Both the position numbers and the translations under genes were made by a program. The notes beneath the pieces were generated by a model. That model saw nothing but the letters and a program-made list of their open reading frames with translations. It made no database searches and was not told the DNA's origin. Below are positions 44,595 to 57,419 of a DNA stretch of 64,000 nt, piece by piece. The first letter of the stretch is position 1, and each line of letters opens with the position of its first letter. The stretch is from Armigeres subalbatus. Taxonomy: Eukaryota; Arthropoda; Insecta; Diptera; Culicidae. The stretch is taken from assembly GCF_024139115.2 (NCBI RefSeq), contig NC_085140.1:321101259-321165258 (forward strand), read 5' to 3'.

Positions 44595-45314
44595 GCTGGA
44601 ATCTTTTGAATTCAACAGAATGAACAGAGCTTGTTTGACACACACATACGCTTCTATATGTTGTAGATTTGACGACATGATCTCAAAAACGTATTGGATG
44701 GCCTTCGGTGTGTGGGAATACAAGGATAATTGGGAAGAGTTTTGATGGATGCCATAAACTTTTTGAAGGATTTTACCGCATGGCCTTGACCTACATTTCA
44801 GAAGATTCGCGAATTCTAGAATATTACTTGGGGACAAGCCAAATTTTCCATATAAATCGCCTGATATCTTTGATCTGATCCATGATATCTTGACTTGATT
44901 TGGTTTGAAACGCATCACGCTTCTACATGATTGTAGATCTGACGATCTGAACTCAAGAACGTTTTGGATGACCTTGCATGCATTGAAATGTAGGATAATA
45001 ATCTAACATATCTTGGGGCGTAGGGAGCGTCTGAGCGTATTTTAATGTGCGTATTAGCTTTATCTTGTATGGTAGAATTCAAGATCTGAACTCATGAATG
45101 TTTGAGATGAATTGTAATGTCCCCAATAGTATTCTCTGCAAATAAATTCCATCTTCACATTTGTTTGGATGTTTTACCCTCCTGTCTGACACGATTTGGT
45201 ATGTTACGTGACATAGATTTGCAAATATGACGAGGAGTCAATAATAAATAAGGTATATGGTTTCAACATCGGTAACTACGGTAATAAGATAAATAGGAAA
45301 ATCAAATTTTCTTC

Positions 45315-48300
45315 CATTGATATATTTCATGTATTTTTATCATCAGACTAAGGCGAGTGGCCTGTGCGCACATAAAACTCATTCAGCTCGGTTCATGGCT
45401 GCACTTCGCAACCACGCAGTCTGCGGAGGGTCCGCAAGTCGTCCTCCACCTGATCGATCCACCTGCCCGCTGCACTCGCCTTCTTGTTCGCGCGTGGATC
45501 GTTGTCGAGAACCATCACCGGATTACTGTCCGACATTCTGGCTGCCCGCAACGCAGTCTTCCGATTTTCGCGGTGTGAACGATGGATGGTTCTCCAACAG
45601 CTGATGCACTCGTGGTTCATTCGCCTCCTCCACGTACCGTCCGCCATCTGCAGCCCACCATAGATGGTACGCAACACTTTCCTTTCGAAAACTCAGTCGC
45701 TTTGGTCCTCCACGAGCATCGTCCAGGTCTCGTGTCCGTAGAGAACACCGGTCTTATAAGCGTTTTGTAGATAGTCAGTTTGGTGGCGACGCGAACTCTA
45801 TTCGATCAGGCGTCTGCGGAGTTCAAGTACGTACGATTTCCAGCCACTTGCGTCTCCGAATTTCTCTGTTGGTATCGTTATCGGCGAGCCAAGTGAGCCC
45901 AAGACAATTCTTCAACCACCTCGATTTCGTCACCACCGATAGAAACTCGTGGTGGGTGGCTCCATTGATACCTCTCTTGAGCCTCTTCCTATCTGTACTT
46001 CGTCTTCGACGTGTTGACTAGTCCAATCCGTTTAGCTTCGCTTTTCAGTCTGATGTAGGCTTCCTCCATCCTCTCAAAGTTACGTGCCATGATATCAATG
46101 TCGTCGAGCGAAACCGATAACTGGACGGACTTCGTGAAAATCGCCCTCGTGTCAATCCTGCCCTTCGTATCTCCCTCAAAGCGATGTTGAATAGCGAACG
46201 CGAGACCATTACCTTGCGCGAACCCTCTACGGGTTTCGAAGGGACTCGAGAATGCCCTGAAACTCAGACTACGCATCACCCGATCCATCGTCGCCTTGAT
46301 CAACCGTATCAGTTTATTCGGAAATCCGTTTTCGTGCATTAGCTCATAGCTGGTCCCGATCGATTGTACATATGCGGCTTTGAAGTCGATAAATAGATGA
46401 TGTGGGGCACGTTGTTTCGGCATTTCTGCAATCCTGACGTATGGAACACCTGGTCTGTGGTAGAGCGTTCACCCAAATCCCGCCTGGTACTGCCCGAACT
46501 CTCTTGCAATTGGTGTTAGTCGACGGCATAAAATTTGGGAGAGTACCTTGTAGGCGGGGCGTTCAGCAGTTGATTGCGCGGTAGTTGCTACAATCCGCTT
46601 ATCGCCCTTTTTGTAGATGGGACACAGACACCTTCCATCCACTCGCAGAACCTCATCCTCCCAAACTGGTAATCACCCAGTGCAGCGCTCTAGCAGTGCT
46701 TCACCACGTGTTTAAACAGCTCTCCCTGGTAGTTGGTCAACTCCAGGCCGTGTTTTTTCAGCCGCGATCTCCTCCTGGATTTCCTGGAGATTCGGAGCCG
46801 GAAGTCGCATGTCCTGCGCGCGTGCTCCTGGGTTCATTACCATACCGCCACCGTTGTCTGCCTATCACCATTCAGGTGCTCTTCGTAGTGCTGCCGCCAC
46901 CTTTGGATCACCTCCGCTCGTTCTGAAGGTTCCCGTTTATGTCGTTACACATACCGGGCTGTGGCACGATGCCCTTACGTGAACGTTCACTTCTAGAACT
47001 TTCGTGCGTTATTAGCGCGGTACAGTTCCTCTCTCTTCGCGGTCTCGATCTTCCTGCTGGCGCTCCCTCCGGAAAATCAGTTTTGTCTGTTCCGCGCCCG
47101 TTTGTATCGTCCTCGTTCGCCTCGTGCGGTGTTGCAGCAATCTCGCCGTCCTCATTCTTCTCCTAACTGCTCATTCGCCGTCATACCAGTGGTTTCTCTG
47201 ATCCAGACCACCGTGCCTAGTGCAGCGGTTGCGAGTAGCTTCAATGGCGGATCGAATATCTCTCCAGCCATCTTCAAGAGAAGCTGCGCCTAGCTGCTCT
47301 TCCGTTGGGAGTGCCACTTCAGCTGCTGCGCGTAGTCTTGGTCTAGTCTACCGTTTTGTAGCCGCCAATGTTAAGCCGACGGACGACTCCGACGCGTGTT
47401 GATCACCGTCGAGAGTTTTGAGCGCAGACATACTGCGACGAGGTAGTGGTCGATTATATTCGCACTGCGTAAGTGCGGACGTTCGTGATGTCGGAGAAGA
47501 ATTTACCGTCGATTGAACGTGGTCGATTTGGTTTTCCGTTTCTTGGTGATCTCCATGTGACCTTGTGGATATTTTGCGGGGAAAGGGTGCTTCGGACTAC
47601 CATTCGCGGGCTGCGAGTTTTCATCGTTGGCCGTTGTCATTCGATACGGTGTGCAGACTATCCGGTCCGATGACCGGTCTACATTCTCCCTTCCCTCCTG
47701 GCGTTCATGTCACCGATGACGATTTTGATGTCCCGCAGTGGGCATCCATCGTATGTCTGCTCCAGCTGCGCAGAACGCTTCTTTCTCGTCGTCGGATCTC
47801 CCTTCGGTGGGCGGTACACGTTGATGATGCTAGTTGAAGAAACGGCCTTTTATCCTCACCGCATCTCGCGTTGATTGGCTGCCACCAATCACGCGTTGGC
47901 TATCTTCCCAGCAATTGGAGCCGGTTCCCCGCTCGTTGGTGGTGCCACAGCTTTGGTAGAATGCTCGCTCGATGCCCGCTTTTCCACACTTTCTGCCATG
48001 TCCAGCAGATTTCCTGCGGCGCTACGACATCGAAGTTGCGGGGATGTAATTCATCGTGAGTTATCCTATCGCAACCTGCGAAGCCTAGCGACTTAGGTTC
48101 CATGTTCCAGCTTCTAATCGTGATCCTTTATTCTCGCCCTAGGTCGTTGCCGATTGTATCGAGTCGTATTATCTTCTATGTCGTTCTAATAGTTGTTTTT
48201 AAAGGCGGCTTATTGGCCTGCGCAAACCTCCTGTCTCGGGCGTCGTGTCAGGGCAAGCGTCCCACCTAACACCAGGACTTGGCGTGCGCTTGGGCGGCCG

Positions 48301-48430
48301 GTCGCTTTGGCGACTACTTGCGATACGGCGGCTTTTTATAGAGGTTTAACAGGGCCACTGTCAAACCCCACCACATCCTAGGCGGCGCCACAACTCGCAG
48401 ATGGCCTGGGGAGGATCGTCAAGCCCTTGG
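45315..48430 (-). pseudogene. RTE element, copy B (multiply frameshifted)
   Basis: Pieces of the same protein as copy A are scattered over the three minus-strand frames: RT fragments in 46423-45989 (FIDFKAAY, a GNGLAFAIQH-like remnant) and a C-terminal fragment at 45677-45393. No continuous domain survives. It adds no information about function beyond copy A. Confidence 0.65.
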
Positions 48431-48829
48431 ACATAGTCCCTGCTGCCATATATTTCATTATCTACTGTTTTTTGGCGGAAAAACATAGACATTTGCAGTG
48501 CGCTCAAGGCTTAAAGCATGTCCTACTAATCCTTTGAGAAAAGTCTGAGGTCGTGAAAATCGTTCGGTGAGGTGAGTGCCATTCGGCCTTTTGCAGGTTG
48601 AGGCCATTTGTCACAGTTTCAAATGTTGGATCTTTGGCCTACCTACATTTCAGCTTTTTGTTTTTACTAAATTAGATGTTATTGTTTGATATCTTTTTGC
48701 TTTCGCGTATACAGTATACCTAAATGCTATATGTTCGCTCAAAATGAAGACTTTTTATAGGCGGCCCGAGACCCATAGTGTCCAATCTCAAGTTCAGACT
48801 GAATTGAGGTGATGTCTGTGTGTGTGTTT

Positions 48830-50345
48830 TTCCTAAGCAATGGAGGGAATCTGCTCAACAGACTTCAACAGACGATACCACCCAGGCACACGTGTTACGC
48901 TAACATTAACTGATGTTACCAGATTCAGTCACAAGGTTGCTGCAAGCAGTTTCGTTGACTTGTGCTCCGGGAATGCGTGCCAGCGCGTTGCCGGCTTTCA
49001 GTGGCCTTACCACGCCTTATGTCCCGGAGGAAGGTCGACTTCGCGCGTCTTCCTCTGCACGGCTGGTATTAAGAATGATGATGCCACGTGCATTGACCTC
49101 TCTGCGATGGGCCTATTCAACCACCTCTTATTTGCGCCTGAACTGGCCATTTCTCTGGTCCACGCACTACCTTGCGTAGCTCCGAGACAATTTGGACGAT
49201 AGCCGATAAAGAGCGTTCCGCCAACTTATCTTTACAATCCTCCGGCTAGGTTGTCGGGGTTTCAGACCACATGTGCAAGCATGTGGTCACGCCGCGAAAA
49301 TGGGCACGAACAACAAGTGTTCCGCCGTTTCTCAAACCTGCGCACACCAAACACGGACGAAGCCGAGCAAGCCAGCTGCGTTACCTGCACTGTAATTTGC
49401 GCGCAGCAAACGTGGGCACTTCGAACCTGGGGTGCTTGCTGTTGCTTGCTGGACAAATCAATAGTGGGAGGGTTTGTGCAGCATTTGCCTTCGTCCCTCA
49501 TGTAATGGCTCAGCAGAGCTTGCTTCTGCCTGGGCCTTTGCAGTCCCATTGCTTGTGCCCCGGTTCCAGGCACTTGACAAACTTCGGTTGCTCTATATGC
49601 TCACGACACAACGACCATCCCACCCTGACGCTCCTAACTTGATTACCTTGGAGGCGTCCGCTGCAGATAGCCAGAATCTACCTGCGTCCCTGCCGGACCT
49701 TTCTGTAGCCGAACGGCTGCGATGGGCTCCACTTCACCTGTCGCCGCAGTGCCGTGACGAGCTCTTCGACTTCGGTGCGTCTTATTCGACGTACGTCGGC
49801 CGGATTCACCGAGCCACGCGTCACTCCTTTCGCCTTAGACGTCCGAGTCTTAGCCTCGTCCGTCGTGATGACTAGGTATCGCCTCTGGAGCGATTGGCGC
49901 CTACCCTAGACTTCTTGCTATCTTCATTCCTGGGCTTTCTTTTCGGCCCTTGACGTCTTCGGTTTCCTCTTGTTCTTGACCAGGGTCCAGGTGGCGTCAT
50001 CCCCTATTTCCTGGTGTGGTGCGCTGAGAGCTCTCAGCCTGCCGTAACCCCACCGTCTTTCCTGGGTGGACGGACCTTTCCAGATCCTTCATCCCCGGTT
50101 TTGGAGGTACCTGGCCGGGGTTCAGCTTTTCGGGTGTAACCCTCCGCGTTTTGGAGCGGCCCCTGAGCCTCACCCCCTGGAACTTCTCTCCCCCGTTTTG
50201 TTCCTCGCTGGAGCAGTCACTCGACGTGCCCGCGAATACTTGAGCCTCAGTCGACTCAAGGATTTCACGGGTTTCAATTGGCCGTCATGACCTCCCTCTC
50301 AGCCAGGCGTCAACATCGACTTTCGTGCAGCAAGCTCCCTTGGGA
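48830..50345 (-). pseudogene. R1/LOA-type remnant, copy B (multiply frameshifted)
   Basis: Matches 40440-42080. The minus-strand frame 49573-49262 still shows VTQLACSASSVFGVRRFEKR and the CPFSRRDHMLA remnant of the ORF2 C-terminus. The ORF1 zinc knuckle region (near 49500-49640) is broken by deletions. Ends at the junction with copy C. Confidence 0.55.
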
Positions 50346-50384
50346 CCTTATGAATTTGCGCATCTTCGATGACGCAAAGTCATT

Positions 50385-51046
50385 GAAATTTCCGGCACAC
50401 CAAACTGAGTGTACAGATTACCGAGTTGAATTCCATCACTGACCGAGTAGTAGCCAGCTCGCACGGCAAAAATATACAACGCATTGGGGTAGCTCGGCTC
50501 GTTCAACACGTTGCCTTGACTGTACTGCAGCAGTACTTCAGCAGGCATATTTAGAGCGCTTTCAACAAACGTCATCACCTGTTTAAATTCCAATGGCGTA
50601 CATGGGACGAGTTGGTCATCAGAAACTAAGGTGCCTAGTTGATGGTAGTAACATATGAAGGTATCGTAAGCTCGTTGAAAAACATCGCTAGGGCTCGTGC
50701 GATTCAAGGCTCTTGCTACACAATTTTTGGTCCTTTCGGTATGTTTAGTATCCCATACATGAGGTTTGAAGAAATTCCCAAGGACGTTTTCCAGGGGTCC
50801 AGTATTATCGTCATAGGCGTTCAAATTAATCATTGTACATCGCACCAGCTGTTTGACTTCGTCTACACACGGGAAACGTTGTTGGTAGTATCTTGCAAGG
50901 GTCTCGTTCGAAATCAGGAAGTATTGGGCACATTCACGAAGCGCAGTGTCGAAGCTTTTATCAGTTATATAATGTAGCAAATCGTCGGTCAACACAGTTG
51001 CCACAGCCTGAAAAACTATCAGGAGAAACGGTATGCGACGGCCCAT
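50385..51046 (-). pseudogene. OBP gene 2, copy C, truncated at the 3' end
   Basis: The first about 220 residues match OBP gene 2 at 33218-34066 almost exactly (start MGRRIPFLLIVFQAVATVLT, signal peptide intact). Homology stops at 'gaaatttccggcac' (50385-50395), where the DNA switches to copy B sequence, and the frame runs on into about 12 foreign codons (ending 50348). The last about 60 residues, which carry the final cysteines (RQC, VNC, LAC), are missing. If the junction is an assembly error, the real gene may be complete; if not, this is a pseudogene with an intact promoter. Confidence 0.75.
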
Positions 51047-51112
51047 GCTTGGCGGGTGAATGGAATGTTCAAACTGAGCTGGGAATGCATCAATGACTGA
51101 TATTTAAATGTA
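51047..51112 (-). promoter_or_regulatory. Core promoter of the truncated OBP copy
   Basis: Same TATA-like 'atttaaatatc' (about 51110-51100) and TCAGT (51077-51073) as gene 2. There is a 4-bp loss just upstream of the ATG compared with copy A. Confidence 0.55.
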
Positions 51113-53644
51113 GTTGTTGAATAGGAAATACGTGATCGTAGAGCATTTTTCAAATTAAATAGTTCTCATGCTTATTAGTATTGATTTGATGTTATTCTGA
51201 TTGTTTTTCTAAACAAAAAGTGCATGTAGGGTAGGTAGATCCTCATCTGAAGGACAACGTGAGAACAGTATCAGAAACTGACTCCGCAATAGCCGGCATG
51301 TTGCTACTTACGCACGTTCCACATATGTAGTCTCGATGGTCGAATTGAGAGTTTTCTGCTGTTTATTTTTTCCCCTTATTCTACAACAAGTTGTCTGGCA
51401 AACAAAAGTGTAAAATTCCCGGAGATGACGAGTTCGTTTCTCGGTCCTAACTAGGATATTCTCGGGTGGGAAGCATTTCTGGGCATAGTGTATTCATAGT
51501 ACTTATTAGATGTTGGACAATATTTTGGTATTCCCGATCATTCTAGTCGGTTCGTCTATGAAAGTATTTTGAATTCCAACGACTTTTTTTTAGAAATTCT
51601 TATGTTGAATGTTCTGATAAAATTGATTATGCAGGATGGGAGCGGACCATTTGACATAAGGCCTTCAAGAGCATTTGTCAACAGTGTCAAAAGTTAGGAT
51701 CATTTGACATAACGTACATTCGGCTTTTTTTGTTTATACTAAATTGATGTTTGAGATGTTTGATATTGATAGACATTGACGCAGATAGAAAAAATCGCCG
51801 AAATTTACGCTAAAAATCATGCACATAAATGGTACGCCAATATTAGCGTAACTCCGCGCGGGATATAGACTAAATGTATAGAATATTCTTGGTGAATCGT
51901 CAATATTTCATGCAAGTTGTAAGCCAGAGGACCATTCCAGCGTAGAACAGAGTAAATTTACGCAATTTAAGTTTTATTTTTCATTATTTTTTTTCTTTTT
52001 AAGGCAGATATTCAAATATTTAAAAACAGTTATGTCCCCCCTCCTTCGGATTTTTTGCACAAAAATAATATTTTGAGTGGGTAACAAAAAAATCGGATAA
52101 TTTTGAGGATTTTCAAAGCATTCTTCAACAAATCCGGGAAGTTTTATTTTTCATTTTAATGTTAATTTTTATTATCCCCACCTCCCTTGACCTTTCGGTT
52201 ACCAGTAGAACATAAATTGAATTAGGTGTTGGAACGGCCTTAGTGGTGGTGGAAAAACGGAATGGTAAATATAACACCAGTTGATACTAATTTTAAAAAG
52301 ACATAATCCCTCTGTAGAAAGCATGCATTAGCCGGCAATCTTAATTGTTATCCCTCCATTGCTCATGGTTGAAAAGTGAAAATCAATAATTAATGTGTTA
52401 GAAAAACATATCCATCGGAAATAAGGCAGCGTGGATGTGATTCCTTCTCTAGGTAGGCGTTTGTTCGGGTTATGGCAATGATGGATGGACCCTTCTTTGA
52501 AAATATGTGTTGTTTGCTGAATAAAACAATGGTGGATGCGATCACTTCTTTAAAAGTGGACTCTCGTCCGGGCTAAGTCATGTTCCAGAACGTCACTATG
52601 AGTAAAACCATAATGTGCAGATCCACAGAAATCATTGAACTGAGCAGAAAACCTGAATTTGGTTTGGAACACGCATTACGTTTCTTTATAATGGTAGATC
52701 TGACGACCTGAAATCGAAAAAGTTATGGATGGTCTTGCAGGTGCTGTATTGTAGGAAAACAGATCTTGCATATCTTGACAGGGGTTTAAGGGTCTGTATA
52801 GGAAAATTTTGATTGAAGCAGAAGACATTTTGGATGCCATGACTGCTTAGACCTTAAAACCTAAACTTTAGAATGTTTTGTGAATTCTAGAATGCTAGAA
52901 TCTTTGAATTCAACAGAATGAACAGAGCTTGGTTTGACACACAGCATACGCTTCTATATGGTTGTAGATTTGACGACATGATCTCAAAAACGTATTGGAT
53001 GGCCTTCGGTGTGTGGGAATACAAGGATTAATTGGGAAGAGTTTTGATGGATGCCATAAACTTTTTGAAGGATTTTACCGCATAGGCCTTACGACCTACA
53101 TTTCAGAACGATTCGCGAATTCTAGAATATTACTTGGGGACAAGCCAAATTTTTCCATATAAATCGCCTGATATCTTTGATCTGATCACTTGATATCTTG
53201 ACTTGAGTTTGGTTTGAAACACGCATCACGCTTCTACATGATTGTAGATCTGACGACCTGAACTCAAGAACGTTTTGGATGACCTTGCATGCATTGAAAT
53301 GTAGGATAATAAATCTAACATATCTAGGGGCGTAAGGTGTACTGAGCGTATTTTGATGTGCGTATTAGCTTTCTCTTGTATGGTAGATTTCAAGACCTGA
53401 ACTCATGAATGTTTTGGATGAATTAGAATGTCCCCAATAGTATTCTCTGCAAATAAATTCCATCTCCACATTTGTTTGTGATGTTTTACTCTCCTGTCTG
53501 ACACGATTTGGTATATTACGTGACAAGATTTCAAGAAATATGACCAGAGGTATGGTCAATAATAAATAAGGAATATATGGTTTCAACATCGGTAACTACG
53601 GTAATAAGATAAATAGGAAAAATTCAAATTTTCTTCCACTTGAT
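51113..53644. repeat. Copy C of the upstream flank and repeat blocks
   Basis: Colinear with 34136-36665, including the 62-bp and 275-bp degenerate repeats, at high identity with mainly substitutions and a few short indels. One local change near 51660 inserts 'ttcaagag'. No gene. Confidence 0.6.
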
Positions 53645-53659
53645 ATATTTCATGTATTT

Positions 53660-56600
53660 ATTTATCATCAGACTAAGGCCGGAGTGGCCTGTGCTGCACA
53701 TAAAAGACTTCTCCATTCAGCTCGGTTCATGTGGCTGCACTTCGCCAACCACGCAGTCTGCGGAGGGTCCGCAAGTCGTCCTCCACCTGATCGATCCACC
53801 TTTGCCCGCTGTGCACCTCGCCTTCTTGTTCGCGTCGGATCGTTGTCGAGAACCATTTCACCGGATTACTGTCCGATATTCTGGTTACGTGCCCGGCCCA
53901 ACGCAGTCTTCCGATTTTCGCGGTGTGAACGATGGATGGTTCTCCCAACAGCTGATGCAACTCGTGGGTCATTCCTGCCTCTCCACGTACCGTCCGCCAT
54001 CTGCACCCCACCATAGATGGTACGCAGCACTTTCCTTTCGATAACTCCTAATGCGCTTTGGTCCTCCACGAGCATCGTCCAGGTCTCGTGTCCGTTGAGA
54101 ACTACCGGTCTAAAAAGCGTTTTGTAGAGAGTCAGTTTGGTACGGCGGCGAACTCTATTCAATTGAAGCGTTTTGCGAAGTACAAAGTACGTACGATTTC
54201 CAGCCACTATGCGTCTCCGAATTTCTCTGTTGGTATCGTTATCGGCGGTCACCAGTGAGCCCAAGTACACAATTCTTCAACCACCTCGATTTCGTCACCA
54301 CCGATAGAAACTCGTGGTGGGTGGCTCACATTGACCTCTCTTGAGCCTCTTCCTATCATGTACTTCTGTCTTCGACGTGTTGATGACTAGTCCAATCCGT
54401 TTAGCTTCGCTTTTCAGTCTGATGTAGGCTTCCTCCATCCTCTCAAAGTTACGTGCCATGTATATCAATGTCGTCGGCGAAACCAAATAACTGGACGGAC
54501 TTCGTGAAAATCATCGTACCACTCGTGTCAATCCCTGCCCTTCGTATTACTCCCTCCAAAGCGATGTTGTATAGCAGACACGAAAGACCATTACCTTGCC
54601 ATAACCCTCTACGTGTTTCGAAGGGACTCGAGAATGCCCACAAACTCGAACTACGCACACCACCCGATCCATCGTCGCCTTGATCAACTGTATCAGTTTA
54701 TTCGGAAATCCGTTTTCGTGCATTAGCTGCCATAGCTGGTCCTGATCGATTGTATCATATGCGGCTTTGAAGTCGATAAATAGATGATGTGGGCACGTTG
54801 TATTCGCGGCATTTCTGCAATACCTGACGTATGGCGAACACCTGGTCTGTGGTAGAGCGTTCACCCATAAATCCCGCCTGGTACTGCCCCACGAACTCTC
54901 TTGCAATTGGTGTTAGTCGACGGCGCAAAATTTGGGAGAAGTACCTTGTAGGCGGCGTTCAGCAATGTGATTGCGCGGTAGTTGCTACAATCCAGCTTAT
55001 CGCCCTTTTTGTAGATGGGACACACGACACCTTCCATCCACTCCTGCGGCAGAACCTCATCCTCCCAAACCTTGGTAATCACCCAGTGCAGCGCTCTAGC
55101 CAGTGCTTCACCACCGTGTTTAAACAGCTCTCCACCTGGTAGTTGGTCAACTCCAGGGGCCGTGTTGTTTTTCAGCCGGCTGATCTCCTCCTGGATTTCC
55201 TGGAGATTCGGAGCCGGAAGTCGCATGTCCTGCGCGCGCGTGCTCCTAGGTTCATTACCATACCGCCACCGTTGTCTGCCATATCGCCATTCAGGTGCTT
55301 CTTCGTAGTGCTGCCGCCACCTTTTGGATCACCTCACGCTCGTTCTGTAAGAAGGTTCCCGTTTATGTCGTTACACATATCGGGCTGTGGCACGGCCCTT
55401 TACGTGAACGGTTCAACTTCTCATAGAACTTTTCGTGCGTTATTAGCGCGGGTACAGTTCCTCCGTCTCTTCGCGGTCTCGATCTTCCTGCTGGCGCTTT
55501 TTCCTCCGGAAAATCGAGTTTTGTCTGTTCCGCGCCCGTTTGTATCGTGCATCGTTCGCCCTCGTGCGGTGTTGCAGCAATCTCGCCCATGCTGCATTCT
55601 TCTCCTCAACTAACTGCTCACGCATTCGCCGTCATACCAGTCGTTTCTCTGATCCGGAGCCACCGTGCCTAGTGCAGCGGTTGCGGTGCTTCCAATGGCG
55701 GATCGAATATCTCTCCAGCCATCTTCAAGAGATGCTGCGCCTAGCTCTTCCGTTGGGAGTGCCACTTCCAGCTGCTGCGCGTAGTCTTGGGCTAGTCTAC
55801 CGTCTTGTAGCCGCCCAATGTTAAGCCGCGGCGGACGACTCCGACGCGTGTTGATCACCGTCGAGAGTTTTGAGCGCAGACATACTGCAACGAGGTAGTG
55901 GTCGGATTCAATATTCGCACTGCGGTAAGTGCGGACGTTCGTGATGTCGGAGAAGAATTTACCGTCGATTAGAACGTGGTCGATTTGGTTTTCCGTTTCT
56001 TGGTTAGGTGATCTCCATGTGGCCTTGTGGATATTTTTTGCGGGAAAGAAGGTGCTTCGGACTACCATTCCGCGGGAGGCTGCGAAGTTTATGCATCGTT
56101 GGCCGTTGTCATTCGATACGGTGTGCAGACTATCCGGTCCGATGACCGGTCTATACATTTCCTCCCTTCCTACCTGAGCGTTCATGTCACCGATGACGAT
56201 TTTGATGTCCCGCAGTGGGCATCCATCGTATGTCTGCTCCAGCTGCGCATAGAACGCTTCTTTCTCGTCGTCGGATCTCCCTTCGTGTGGGCAGTGCACG
56301 TTGATGATGCTATAGTTGAAGAAACGGCCTTTTATCCTCAGCTTGCACATTATCCTTGCGTTGATTGGCTGCCACCCAATCACGCGTTGGCGCATCTTTC
56401 CCAGCAATATGAAGCCGGTTCCCCAGCTCGTTGGTGGTGCCACAGCTTTGGTAGAATGTAGCCGCTCGATGCCCGCTTTTCCACACTTTCTGTCATGTCC
56501 AGCAGATTTCCTGCAGCGCTACGACATCGAAGTTGCGGGGATATGTAATTCATCGTAGATTATCCTATCGCAACCTGCGAAAGCCTAGCGACTTGCAGTT

Positions 56601-56986
56601 CCATGTTCCAAGCTTCTAATCGTGATCCTTTATTCGTCGCCCTAGGGTCGTTGCCGATTGTATCGAGTCAATATTATCTTCTATGTCGTTCGTACAGTTG
56701 TTTTTAAAGGCGGCTTATTGGGCCTGCGCAAACCTCCTGTATCACGTCGGAGGGCTACGTGTCAGGGCTGTTTAGCGTCCCACCTAACACCAGGACTTGG
56801 GCTTGTGCGCTTTGAGCGGCACACGGTCGCTTTGGCGGAGCCTACTTGCGGATACATGCAGCTTTTTTATAGAGGTTTAACAGGGCCCACTGTCAAACCC
56901 CACCACATCCTAGGCAGGCGCCACAACTCGCAGATGGCCTGGGGAGGGATCGTCAAGCCCTTGGACATAGTCCCTGCTGCCGCGCA
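53660..56986 (-). mobile_element. RTE-type retrotransposon, copy C
   Basis: Same element and same 15-bp target duplication (53645-53659, 56987-57001) as copy A. The endonuclease is open over 277 codons (56443-55610: IGDMNAQVGREEMYRPVIG, ESDHYLVAV). The RT is split among 55226-54861, 54906-54547, 54658-54449 and 54270-53866 by small, mostly insertion-type differences from copy A. The active-site FGFADDIDI is at the end of the 54658-54449 segment. Confidence 0.75.
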
Positions 56987-57419
56987 ATATATTTCATGTA
57001 TCTACTTTGTTTTTGTGACGAAAAAACATAGACATTTGCGGTGCGGTCAAAGGCTTAAAGCATGTCCTACTAATCCCCTTTGAGAAAAGCCTGAGGTCGT
57101 GAAAATCGTTCGGTGAGGTGAGTGCCATTCCGGCCTTTTACGGGTTGAGGCCATTTGTCAACAGTATCAAATGTTAGGATCATTTGGCCTAACGTACATT
57201 CGGCTTTTTTTGTTTTTACTAAATTAGATGTTATTGTTTGATATCTTTTTTGCCTTTCGCGTATACTAAGTATACCTAAATGCTATATGTTCGCTCCAAA
57301 AATGAACTTTTTATAGGCGGCCCGGAGACCCATAGTGTTATATACCAATCTACTCAGTTCGACGAATTGAGGTGATGTCTGTGTGTGTGTTTTTTACTAA
57401 GCAATGGAGGGGAATCTGC

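Larger units (their letters stand above)
44595..50384. repeat. Copy B of the segment: deletion-rich duplicate of 35.93-42.08 kb
   Basis: It is colinear with 35925-42080 (275-bp repeats, RTE element, R1/LOA remnant) but carries very many one- to few-base losses, for example around 45340-45540 and 46880-47000, in all sequence types. Coding frames therefore fragment into 60-140 codon pieces. Copy C lacks these losses. The start (44595) and end (about 50384) are abrupt and join non-adjacent parts of the unit. The pattern is that of uncorrected long-read sequence; a real but rapidly decayed copy is the alternative. Confidence 0.75.

Noticed and set aside
44595..50384. Copy B as a set of separate small genes
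   Set aside because: All pieces are frameshifted fragments of the RTE and R1/LOA ORFs of copies A and C.
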